From assembly GCF_029227915.1 (NCBI RefSeq), contig NC_079876.1:25579828-25643827 (forward strand): 64,000 nt of DNA, in the 5' to 3' direction. The DNA comes from Hydractinia symbiolongicarpus. Taxonomy: Eukaryota; Cnidaria; Hydrozoa; Anthoathecata; Hydractiniidae. Below, in pieces: positions 12,901 through 23,300 of this stretch; positions within the stretch are counted from its first letter, which is position 1; each line of letters begins with the position of its first letter. The position numbers and the translations under genes are program-made. The notes under the pieces are model-generated. The model saw only the letters and a list, made by a program, of their open reading frames with translations, was not told the origin of the DNA and searched no databases.

Positions 12901-14394
12901 TTCCTATTTATAAAATTAATTAAAAAGTGGTGTGAGCCATTTTATAAAACTTTCTGTTCCGGTTTGACTGTTTCGTAATTATCTAAAATTGTTAAATAAA
13001 CGAATCAGATACCATTTATAGATAAAACAATTAAAAAAAAAAAAAAACACGAAAACTTTGTCGAAAACAAAAGGATTAAAATTTGTTATGCAACTACGTT
13101 CATGCGTGACCTAGCAAGCCGAAGCTGGAATGTTTATGGAAAAAACAGTTTAGGCAAATCCGAAAAAAGGCAAAATTCTTTATACGATCGTCGTTTCCCC
13201 ATAGCGAAAGGGGGGCTTAGAAATCTTTTTAGTATTATTCCGAGAAGTCAAATTTCGGACGAAAAAAATTTCCGATCTCAAAAAACCCCGAAAGTTTGTC
13301 CGTCTGAAAATATTTTGGTTTATAATGTAAATCAGAACATATTCTTCTTCTTCTGAACTTATTGTGGCTAAAAAGATTAACGCACAACAACGACTTTGGA
13401 ATTAAAGAAAATATTGTAAAAAAATTCCAAAACTGAATGTACCTGGCTAAACTGCTTATCATTTTTAACATTCTTTGTGTGAAGCTAGCAAGGAAAAACC
13501 TAAGTATATTATTGTTACCTTTTTAGCAACACATTGTTGTGGACTATGTAGCTTGATACTTCTTTGCAGAAAAGCTTTACTTTTGTAGCCATAAAACCAG
13601 ACGCAGGATAAAAGAAAATGAGGTGTGAAAGACAGATACAATACACTTCTTGGTAACTTTAAAAAATCTTAAAGTTAAGAAATTTAAGAACAGCTGGTTA
13701 TTTGACTTGTTAGAAAAACTTAGGAACGTAGGAACAAAGAAAGGCTGTTAAGGCAGAAAGGAGACTATGGGCAAGACTAGAAAACCAGACCAGAAAAGGA
13801 AACACCAAGAAGAAAGAGCCTGGTACAAAATAAATGAACGGGCAGGGTCTGAAACTGCTTACTTATGGGAAAAGTCACAACAGGAATACGAACCTAGGGA
13901 ACGGCAGCCGAGAATTAAAAAAGAAGGGAAATTGTTCCGGGTTACTCTTAGTTACTCTTGCAAAGTCAACAAAAACCAAGCGATGAAATGAAAAGCTTTA
14001 TGGTAACATTAATTGAACACCTAAAAGTTATTCAGTCAAACATGTTTATACACATTCCCTTTTGTTGATGATAAGGTGACAAAACAGGTGGTTACGTCTA
14101 TGTAGAGGTTGTACCCTCTAAAGATTCCGAATTAATCTAAAATCTTCCTTGTTGCAAGGATTTGGCGAAATATGCATTGACCACTTTGACTAACATAAAA
14201 GTAATACAGTACACAAGAACAAAGAAGAACAAACTTCGAATACAAATACTTGTCCGCAGAAGACATTAAACAAAACAATGATGAGAACAGCTACAGTCAG
14301 AAACAATAAAAACAACTGATTCAAACTGAATCAAGGAGTACATAAAATAAATAAAACTTATTATAAAGCGAAAATAGGTTTTGGAATGTTGAGT
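6926..14394. other. Long stretch without recognisable genes
   Basis: Only short reading frames of random composition occur. Notes: a 14-bp direct repeat GTTAGGCGGGCTGA near 8218 and 8267; an inverted repeat at 10484-10579 listed separately; homopolymer A runs near 7541 and 13032. A 74-codon frame at 13767-13988 is highly charged but matches nothing I recognise. Around 14104-14120 the hairpin-like TAGAGG/CCTCTA resembles one hairpin of the USP-retroelement 3' end, a possible old fragment. Confidence 0.4.
10484..10579. repeat. 27-bp inverted repeat, possible foldback element
   Basis: Arms 10484-10510 and 10553-10579 are complementary over 27 positions with two mismatches (core AATTAACTGAT / ATCAGTTAATT). 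The 42-bp spacer holds a CTAAATTT-type simple repeat. The whole could fold into one hairpin and may be a tiny MITE; no clear target duplication was found. Confidence 0.5.
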
Positions 14395-14781
14395 TAATAG
14401 GTCTTCCAGGAGATTGTGTTACGACTCAGTTTGTTAAAGATATTAAATTTGACGGAGTTAGATATATCATAAAACTGCCTTTCAAACCATCACATGATGT
14501 AATACCAGATAATTTTAATGTTTCCGGTTATTTTATTTAAGTAAACGATTAAAAGCAAATAATTTAGTAAACAAATATAATAAAGTGTTTAAGGACTATC
14601 CTAATGATGAGGTAGCGAAGGAACTAGGTAGTGTGCATTATCTTCCTCACAGACCAGTTGTCCGGGAAGATAAAGACACAACCAAAATTAGAGCAGTGTT
14701 TGATGCATCTTGCAATAAAAATGGTCCATCACTTAACCAGTGTCTTTATTCTGGGACAAACCGTATTGATCAAAATTTTTA
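14395..14781 (+). pseudogene. BEL/Pao retrotransposon pol, first part
   Basis: Shifted frames contain KFDGVRYIIKLPFKPS and then VHYLPHRPVVREDKDTTKIR followed by AVFDASCNKNGPSLNQCLYSG, the region entering the reverse transcriptase of BEL/Pao LTR retrotransposons. The frame breaks off at about 14780, where unrelated DNA begins, and RT homology resumes near 15385. No LTR, gag or protease could be seen upstream. It is a remnant. Confidence 0.8.
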
Positions 14782-15384
14782 AGAGAGAATAGGAGTAACT
14801 ACATCGCAATGCAGATAAAACTAGTCTTTTAAGACGGAAAGTTTAATTAAAAAAAAGAGGTTTCTCTCCAAAGAATAAGAAGCTGCTGGAGAACTTCTGC
14901 ATTCTCCCCTTTACAGGGATAATCGGAAAGTTATTGGATTTCGACTGTATTGAAACAAACACCTATGAATGTGGAAACACGAGGATTGGTGAAATTCACT
15001 CATGCTTGGGATCTGGTGCGGGCCCTTGAGTAAGCATCCCCTGCCTCCTGCAAGACACCAGCCACATTCATTGACACCGTCCGCCAAAACCAATAACTTT
15101 TGTTAAACTTTGGAAAAAAAAAGTCGACAGCTGCAAATCGTATCGTTGTTGCTTTTACCTACTGACACAGAGCCCAGGGCTAAGAGAGGTAGACTTGGAA
15201 CCCAGCCCATAGAGAGGTTGTGACAAAGAATAAAAAGCAGCAAACCTGGAAACAGAAAAGCTTTTTGACCTTAGACATGAACACTTGATAAATCGTATCG
15301 TAATGCTTGGGCTGACCAAGAAACCGCCCCTTAGAAAGGTAGACTTGGAACCCAGCGGCGGCAACCCAGAAAACCATTACATAT
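14782..15384. other. Insert interrupting the BEL/Pao RT
   Basis: About 600 bp separate two consecutive blocks of one RT gene. The insert is of unknown type and contains a direct repeat, GAGGTAGACTTGGAACCCAG near 15185 and AAGGTAGACTTGGAACCCAG near 15338, about 150 bp apart. No clear terminal repeats or target duplication were found, so the class of inserted element is open. Confidence 0.45.
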
Positions 15385-16965
15385 CGTCTCGATTATTAAA
15401 ATTCAGAAGAAACAAATTCTTGCTGATATAAAGCAGCCTTTTTTAAATGGTGGCATTTCGAGTATACATACTGATTTTCTGAGATTTCTCTGGTATGATG
15501 TGGATTACCCGTAAGAATTAAAGTTAACTATATATAGGTTTTTACGTGTTGTGTTTGGAGTCACTTCCAGTCCTTTTTTTACTTAATGGCACAGTGAGAC
15601 ATCATATGGATAAGTATGATGATAACAAATTTGTTGAACGATTCATTGAAGATTTGTATGTTGATGATAAAACAACAGGTTGTAACACTATTGGGGAATG
15701 TAAGATTTTTTATGACAAGGCTAAGAAGATGATGTCTGAGGGTGGTTTCTGTTTAAGGAAGTGAATTTCCAATAGTTCGGAATCGCAAAAGCATTTTGAT
15801 GAGAGAAAATGTTTGGAAGTTTAGATGATGAAGAGGAGTTGTCGTTTATTGACACACAAGTGTTACCAAGTGAAAGTGTGTATCAATGTGTCTTTGGCTT
15901 GGAATGGGATGAGGATTTTTTTTTAACTTTAAAGAATTTTTGGAGAAATGTAAGAACATGAATGTCACTAAACGAAATGTTTTAAGTGTTTCAGCTTCAT
16001 TGTATGATCCGTTGGGTTTGATTTCAGCTATTACTGCTCGTATGAAAGTTATTTTTCAGTTTTATGTAAGGACAAAATTTATTGGGATGGTGAGTTTCCT
16101 GTAGAAATAATGACCGTGTGGAATGACTTTCTAGCAGCATTAGAAAGGGTTGATGTGGTGAGAATTAAAAGGTTTGTGTGTGTTGAGATTAGTGAAGTAA
16201 TACAAACCATAGAACTACATGGGTTTGGTGATACCTCTAAAGAAGTTTATTGTGGGTTAGTTTATTTACGTATTGTGACCAATTTTGGAGTGAAAGTTTC
16301 TCTTTTAGCATCAAAGACCAAAGTAGACCCTTTAAAATGCATGTCCATTCCTCGTTTGGAACTTTTAGGGTGTGTGATTCTTGTTACTTTTAAAACTTTT
16401 AAAACCTTTTAAAAACTTTTAAAAGATGTCAGGTTGGCTTTTAATAACCGTGTTAATGTTAAGGATACCTTTTGTTGGACAGATTCCACAGTGGCTTTGT
16501 ACTGGATAAGGGGTACAGAAAAGTCATGGAAAACCTGGGTGGAAAATCGACTTGTAAATGTAAGAAATGTTGTTCCTAGGGAGAAATAATTTCATGTGTC
16601 AGGCGGGTTGATCCAGCAGACATCCCTACTCATATGGTCAATGATTTCAGTGATTATTCTGTAGTTCCCTGGTTTGCAGGTACCTTGTTTTTTTCATAAC
16701 CGGGTTGTAAAATAAAATGCTGTTGGGTCAAAGAACGTAAGGCTTGATGATGTTGTTAAGGAAGATAAAAAGTCTACTAAGTTTCAATTCGACAATCTTG
16801 ATATTTTTACAACTGACAACCCTGACAAATTTGTTTTGACTAGTGTTATTAACGAACTGTCGTTTCCACAAAACTTGACTGACAATTGTACTACTGAAGT
16901 TTGTTTGAGCAAAATCATTGATTGCCAACATTATAAGAATGAAATTTACAAACTGCACGCACAAT
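15385..16965 (+). pseudogene. BEL/Pao pol, RT and RNase H region
   Basis: Frame-shifted continuation of the BEL/Pao polyprotein. HTDFLRFLWYDVDYP and LLNGTVRHHMDKYDD precede RFIEDLYVDDKTTGCNT (about 15640-15690), the YVDD catalytic box of RT. SLYDPLGLISAITARMK (about 15995-16045) is the conserved segment typical of Pao-family pol after the RT. ELHGFGDTSKEVYCGLVYLR (about 16210-16275) and KCMSIPRLELLGC (about 16335-16375) mark the RNase H. FCWTDSTVALYWIRG (about 16470-16510) follows. Homology fades into NVRLDDVVKEDKKS (about 16740), the linker before the integrase, and stops near 16965 where the 3' part of a USP retroelement begins. Multiple frameshifts and a TTTTAAAA-type expansion near 16385-16425 disrupt it. 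Confidence 0.85.
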
Positions 16966-17330
16966 GATAAACTGGAACAGTTAAGTCTTAGAATTTAAAT
17001 TCTAGAGGTTTTGCTCCTCTAAAGAATATGCTCATGTGAAAGAACACCATTCTTCCTTTTTCCAAGAAGATCATTGGCACAAAAACTGAACAAACAAACA
17101 GAGAGAGTAGGACAGGACTTCTGTAAAGGGTACAAGGGTTTCGACTCATACTCCTTAATTAAGGTACCCAAAATGTCTAGTTGAGTCACTTAAAAGAGGT
17201 CTGCGAACAGTCTTCAGCAGAAACTAGATATTTCTTTCATCCATAACTCTTCATCTGTCCTATTCTGTACAATCTTGTGTGACTGTATAATTCGTAAGAG
17301 AAAGACGTGTTTTTTATTCTCTCTCTAAAA
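16966..17330 (-). repeat. Old USP-retroelement 3' end, separated by a LINE insertion
   Basis: On the minus strand this diverged stretch keeps two hairpin regions of the family-2 USP retroelement 3' UTR: the TAGAGG/CCTCTA stem near 16992-17015 and the 63-nt H2 region at 17171-17233 with outer arms ATGTCTAG / CTAGATAT. Order and orientation match the USP fragment that resumes at 29.33 kb on the other side of the LINE. I therefore read both as one old element split by the LINE insertion. Divergence from the 30.3, 53.7 and 61.4 kb copies shows it is the oldest of the set. Confidence 0.6.
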
Positions 17331-17403
17331 AATAAAAAATAAAAAACTTTATTATAACTTTTTATAATAACACATATTATATTATATTACATAACACAAT
17401 TAT

Positions 17404-18174
17404 ATGAGGATGGCACAAAAAGATGTGGTTGATATGAACGTGTCAATTTCTTTGGTTAGAAACATATTTAAAGAAATGTTTGATGAAGATAGAAAAGCAC
17501 GTGAGAGGAGGATAAATGAACTGGAAAAGACTTTATTGCAAATAATAAGCTCCAACACAGTTATTATGAACCAAAGACTGGACAAGCTAAATCCAGAACT
17601 CGATGACTTAAAGGAAGAAGTTAAGCTGCTTTCCAAGGAAAAAACAGAAATTGCAGATAGTCTTCAAGTTCACCAAAACATGGTGGATGACAAACTTGAA
17701 ATTTCCAAAACCCACATAAAAACTGGGGATGAAAAGCTGAAGGATTTAAAGGAAAAACTTCGTGAAATGGAGGATAGATCGCGAAGAAATAATCTCCGAA
17801 TTGATGGTTTGGCAGAACATGAGAAAGAAAGTTGGGAAGATTGCAAACAGAAGGTAAAAAATCTTTTGAAACAGAAACTGAATCTGAAAAATATAATAAT
17901 CAAAAGAATACACAGAGTTCGACCAATGACGGAAAAAGAAGGTCCCAGAACTATAGTGGCTAAATTGTTAAACTGGGAAGACAAGGAAGCAATATTGATG
18001 AATGCAAAGAAGCTTAAAAATACTGGTATTTATATTTATGAAGATTTCTCTGCGGCAACAAGGCTTATCAGAAAGGAGAAATGGATTGAAGTTCAGAGAC
18101 TTAAGGAACTTGGTAAATATGCAATTTTAAAATATGACAAATTATTTTCTAGGGATTTCAAACCAAAAACATAA
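17404..18174 (+). CDS. LINE ORF1 protein, coiled coil plus RRM-like domain
   Basis: A 256-aa open frame typical of L1-type ORF1 proteins (Transposase_22-like), nucleic-acid chaperones that bind LINE RNA as trimers. Residues about 20-125 are rich in Lys, Glu and Leu with heptad spacing and form a long coiled coil. MEDRSRRNNLRIDGL (about 123-137) is the signature at the start of the RRM-like domain, followed by IKRIHRVRP and PRTIVAKLLNWEDKEAIL. The C-terminal part is basic. The stop TAA at 18172-18174 is two bases from the ORF2 ATG at 18177, which suggests coupled termination and re-initiation. The frame is intact. Confidence 0.85.
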   Translation: MRMAQKDVVDMNVSISLVRNIFKEMFDEDRKARERRINELEKTLLQIISSNTVIMNQRLDKLNPELDDLKEEVKLLSKEKTEIADSLQVHQNMVDDKLEISKTHIKTGDEKLKDLKEKLREMEDRSRRNNLRIDGLAEHEKESWEDCKQKVKNLLKQKLNLKNIIIKRIHRVRPMTEKEGPRTIVAKLLNWEDKEAILMNAKKLKNTGIYIYEDFSAATRLIRKEKWIEVQRLKELGKYAILKYDKLFSRDFKPKT

Positions 18175-18176
18175 AT

Positions 18177-19569
18177 ATGTTTCCATTACGCAATAAGACA
18201 ATAGATTTGCTTTTTCAAAAGATGGCTGAAACCATAGGAGAAAATTTTGAAAAATTAGTTTTCGGAACTTTTAATTCGCAAAGTATCCTCTTAGATAATT
18301 CAACAGACCCTGACGTAAATCTAAACAAAACTTTTTTATCAGATACAAAGTACTTCACCGTAGATGAAGCAAAACAAAATCTACATCATGAAACTTCTTT
18401 TTCTATTTTACATTTAAATATAAGGAGTATAAAAAAGAACTTAAAAAAATTTAAAAACTTTCTGTCAAATTCAGAACATAAATTTAAAATAATATGTTTA
18501 ACAGAGACATGGTGTTGTGAAGATAATTGGGCAAATTCTCTTTACAGTTTGCCAAATTACTCCTCAAAACATCAAATTAGAGATAAAAGTTCTGGAGGAG
18601 GAGTTAGTATTTTCATTCACAATTCTGTAATGTTCAAAGTGCGTCCTGAGTTGAGTATTAATAATGAGCATGTTGAATCACTTTCTGTAGAAATAATCAA
18701 TAAAGCCACCAAAAACATTATTATTAATGCTGTATACAGGAAACCTGCTGGCGATTATAAACCATTTCATAACTACTTGAAAGATTTACTCAGACCTGCT
18801 GTTCTGAATAATAAACCAACCTATATTGTAGGTGACTTGAACCTAAACTTCTTAGATCACGAAACAAATGCAAAAGTTAAAAAATTTACACATTTTATTT
18901 TCGAAAGAAGTTTTTTTCCTCTGGTTAACAAGCCAACTAGAGTAACAAGAAAGAGTGCCACTTTAATTGACCACGTGTTATCTAATATAAATCTAGATGA
19001 TAAAACAAGTGCAGGTTTCATAAAGACTGATATCTCGGACCATTTTCCAATTTTTGTGATCACGCGATCTCAGCAAGTGACTCGCAAATAATATATAAAA
19101 GAAATATAAAAGACAAAACAATTGCAATTTTCAAAGAAAAATTAAGTAACGTAGATTGGTCCTATATCAAAAACATAAGTGATGCAAACATAGCCTACAA
19201 CGAATTTCTTAAATTATTTCTCTCATTATATAATAAAACATTTCCAAGAAAAGAAATAAAAGCAAAATCTAAATCTTTACTAAGTCCGTGGATGACAAGA
19301 GGGCTCATAAAGTCGTCAAAGCGGAAACAAAAATTATACGATAAATTCCTTAAAAAGAGAACTATGTTGAACAAGGAAAATTATAAAGCATATAAAACCT
19401 TATTTGAATCTATTAAACTAAAATCACAAAAACAACACTATGCAAATCGACTAAAACAGTATCAGTTTGACATTAAAAAAACATGGCAAATTATTAAAGA
19501 AGTTATTGGGAATAAAAAGACAGTAAGTTCATTCCCAAAGAGACTGATTTCAAATGGTGATGAAAAAGG
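18177..19569 (+). pseudogene. LINE ORF2, N-terminal APE-type endonuclease
   Basis: An APE-like endonuclease that would nick target DNA for reverse transcription. The open part (18177-19091, 304 aa) has the ordered motifs LHLNIRSI (Asn), CLTETWCCED (Glu), AVYRKPAGDY, YIVGDLNLNF (Asp/Asn), ATLIDHVLS and KTDISDHFPIF (Asp-His). After TAA at 19089-19091 the linker continues in another frame (RNIKDKTIAIF onward, LSPWMTRGLIKSSKRKQKLYDK near 19285-19345), so a small indel breaks the ORF before the RT. The reading frame is then cut at 19569 by the USP-retroelement insertion and resumes at 27396. Confidence 0.85.
19559..19569. repeat. 11-bp candidate target duplication
   Basis: GATGAAAAAGG at 19559-19569, in LINE sequence, recurs exactly at 24946-24956 between the two USP-retroelement copies. 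It behaves as the target-site duplication of copy A, or as the junction of a tandem duplication. Confidence 0.6.
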
Positions 19570-20312
19570 TTTACAATACAGCAAGCTGCACTGAAGTATC
19601 TTGTCTACAGGGACGGTGGATGTAAATAAAATTGGGATTAGGCTCCCAGAAGAAGGTGCTGAATACACTTTCTTGCTTATTACAAGCATGAGTACTGTCC
19701 AACTTGGACCTATAACTATTCACTGAGAAAATCTTAAAGAGAAAAAACAATCCTTCAATCACAAACAATACGACACAAGACAGAGCTAACAACATAAACG
19801 GACTGGTTACAGAACAAACACAAATGGAAAAAATGTATATGTCAAAAATATATAATATAAAAAAAAGAATTATATAAAACCCTCCTGTGCGCCAGAACTT
19901 GTGACTCTGGCTGTAGCTTTCCACATGTGTTACAGGGCCCCAACACTCAGCCTTACACAGGAGGTTGTCATGACAGGACCAGCCTGTACATATTTTGACT
20001 AAGGACAGCAGGGTTGTCAAGCCTGAAGACCAAGTTAGTAAACTTGGGCACCTTACTGAACTGGGGTAAAAAGTGGGGTCGTTACACCCAAAGACAAGCT
20101 GAAAGCAAACCCCCTTGCTAAGCTTCTTTTAAGTTACCAGAGAAGAGTGAGCTGAACTCTTTACCCTCTGGGTATTGACGGCAAACTGGTTCGAATGAAC
20201 TAGCTGGGGTAATATAAAACCGCTCGGATTTACATTTTCCTCCCCCATGACCCTGGAAGTACAGGTTTTATAAACGTAATGATAAATGTATAAGAAAGAA
20301 AGAAAAAGCGGA
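19570..20312 (-). promoter_or_regulatory. Family-1 3' UTR with conserved hairpins
   Basis: The 3' UTR contains two short hairpins also present in other families of the element: H1 (GGG...CCC around GTAACG, 20076-20089) and H6 (GCCAGA/TCTGGC, 19891-19911). Between them lies the conserved word GGGCCCTGTAACACATGTGG. Related sequence occurs at 25.0-25.7, 55.7-56.05, 60.35-60.74 and 63.6-64.0 kb. The probable role is recognition of the transcript by the element's own RT during target-primed reverse transcription, as in R2; this is inference. Confidence 0.6.
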
Positions 20313-23300
20313 TCAACAGCGAACGTAACAAAGAATATAACATGAATTGTTGTTGAGAATAGGTGGAGAGCATTTGCAAACCGCTCTATCATTGCAGTGG
20401 TACCAAGAATTTGTGGCAGGATCCTTAACATAAGCCCAATAATGACCTGCGGTTAATGTACCGGAGTGATTAATTGTTGCTAACAATGAGTAGTTCTGAT
20501 TAAACATTGTGTCCGTATCACTGACGAGAGGTAGTTGCAGGAGAGAGTCACGTAAAGAAACACATTCAACAACTCTGTTGTCTTTTACCAGATGTTCACC
20601 ATGTTTTAAAAACCTTTTAAGATGCAGGAATAAGATTTCACTACTCCTGCTGATTTGCGTTTCTCTAGTACTCTCTCTATGTGCAAAGCATTGCGGACAA
20701 AACCACTTGTTTCCATCAGTTAGAATTTCCGGTTCTAAAAATTTGCTGACACAAGATTGGATTTTAGATGTCATTGGCAGTGTTAAAATGTCCTGCATTT
20801 CGACATTTACCGAGGTGCACAGGCAGGTGTTACAGCTTACGGACATTGAGATTTCAGTTGAGATTTTATCTGCAGCAATCGGGGAAAATCCCTTAAGGGC
20901 GTCCAAAACCACAAACAAAATCTCTGCTACATCTTGCTGAGTATTAAATTGGAAGTCCAGTTTCCCATCAGAGTGCATTTGACGTTCAAGGGCCCAGAGA
21001 AAATTCGAAGGGTCAACAGGTGACAATGATTGCTTCAGCTTCGCCATGTTAAGCGAAATAGACCTCGCAATAGGTGATAAATGAAACGATTCTGACCCAC
21101 TCTGGCACCAGAGTGTTGGAATGGTACTTAATACTTGCAAAATGGCGTTGGCGTAACAAGTGTTGCCTTTGTTTAAAAAACCGATGTTTTTATAGACACT
21201 AATTGGTTGAGTGTCATTTTTATTTTGGCTAACCTTTTTAGATGGCCCCTTTCGGCGAGATGAAACACCCTTGGTCTCCACAATGGGCAAAGCCTGCTTG
21301 GATTTGGGTAATTGCATTAAGGAGTCAGTTGACCAAACATTGGATTCACGTGCCAGCCAGATACAAAAAGAAGACCTCATACTGATTTTACCGAGATCAT
21401 TTGCAGTGGAATAAGCAAGTTTGTTGGTGAAACCCATTCTTTTTAAACAGGCAGTGGTGGTTCTTGCACAATATCCTCTTGCTCCTACTTCCACTGCGAA
21501 GAAATCAACTTGCCAGCCATTAACCATAATCACATTCATTAAACAGGAATATTTGGCAACTTTTGTGGAGTGCCAAGCATTCATGTTTTCCTCACATGGG
21601 CAAGTGAGTTCTACAATAATAACGCGCTTAAGGTCATTTGAATATAACACAAGGTCCGGTTTAAGCTCAGAAATGGCAATATGGCTAGGAAACACATAGT
21701 TCGAGTGTGTGTCAGCAACAATCTTCCAATTTTTGGTAAGGTGCAGTATACCTGACACTTTAGATTTTGTATGTGCCTTTGACCCGGCTCTCAGAAAGGT
21801 TATTTTTTGACAATTTTTAGGAGGTTCAGAAGGAAGCTCAAAAATGAACTTTTTCAAAGTTTCTACCAAATGGGTAAGTACAGAATCGTGTCTAAAGGTA
21901 TATCTACCCTGGGAAAGAGCAGTTTTACAAGCACCAAGAATGTGAGCAGAAGTGCAAATTTCTTTGTGACATAGGAAACATGATGGTTCTGTATTTATTT
22001 TCCACCTCCTTAGGTTACTTGGTGATGGCAGAACATCGTAAGTGGATTGCAGGCAGAAAGATAAGAGATTAGGAGGAGTTGCTAGGATGTTCTTCCATGA
22101 AAGATCAAACTTTACGTAGTTCTCCCATCTTGTCCATTGGCCCTGCACCTGAAGTTGCAGTGCCTTAGATAGATAGCTTTCCTCGTCAATCTCAGCCGAT
22201 GTTTTTGCGATTAACTTTCTGTACTTGTGAGTGGTTTTTGGTGGTATTACTTCCACTTTACAAATGCCAAGACCGGTTCGTCCACGCTGTACAGGACCCC
22301 TTATGGTCTTGTACTTTAATTCACCCTCAGCTATGTTAACTGCATCGCTCACCTTCCAAGAACCTGCCTTTAAAGATGGATCGAGTGTTGACAGAATCGG
22401 ATCTTTGGAGTGACGCAAAAGTAGGTGGCCGCTAATCTTTGCGGATTTTAAAATAGAAGTGAGGCTCTTAATGGGCAGAGGGCAAGGAGAGGAGTCAGCA
22501 TATAGGGAAATGTTTGTAATGGAACGGTGTAAGTTCAGCCATTTTCGTATGAACACTGAAACCTTTTGCTCTAGGCGCCCAGCAACAGACATCGAGACCT
22601 CGTATATTAACAGTGGCCACTGAATTCGCGGGATCAAAAGATGTTGCAAGATCCAAAGTTTTTGCGCTCCAGTGTATAAGGACTTATTAATGACACCAAG
22701 CCCTTCTATCAGCTTTTCCTCCAATTCGTTGATGGACTTCCTGTCTGAGATAGAACAATTAATAATCCGGCCTAAAAATCGCACTGGCGAGGCATGAATA
22801 GATGGGATATACTGTGAGAAATCAATGTCGTTTTCAGGGCTACTTACACTAAAAGGGGTGCTATTGATAGATCTTCCCTTGATGATCACAAAACTACGGG
22901 ATTTTTCAGCGCGAAATGTCATATTGGCCCAACTTAGAGCTGTGGTGCACCTGTTAAGGAGTACTTGTGTTCCAGCAACAGAAGAAGACATGATGTTTAT
23001 GTCGTCCATAAAAGCCCTTATCAAAGGTAAGGATACTCTGTTAGAGGTGATGTAGCATGACACAGATGTTGCCAGCGTATACTCCAAAATAACATTTATG
23101 CCTGATAAAAACAAGACGATAGACAGGGTGCAGCCAGCGAAGATGCCCCTGAAGTGCTGGTGCCAATTGCTTGGAGCAGATTTGGAGAATGATTTGCTGT
23201 ACAGCCCAGAATAGTAACCCTTTACAATGGCAATCCAACTAGGAGATATACCATACCTTTCCAAAGCAAAAAAGATTAATCTGTGCGGTATTGAGGGATA

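Noticed and set aside
13767-13991. Charged 74-codon frame as a gag or host gene
   Set aside because: No zinc knuckle, no homology recognised, and not in register with the BEL/Pao pol.
20170-20215. GGTTCGAA-like B box suggesting a tRNA or tRNA-derived SINE
   Set aside because: No A box or cloverleaf could be drawn around it.
20509-21699. Plus-strand frames of 67-143 codons over the USP region, repeated at 25.9-27.1 kb
   Set aside because: They are antisense to the long minus-strand polyprotein and have no motif of their own.
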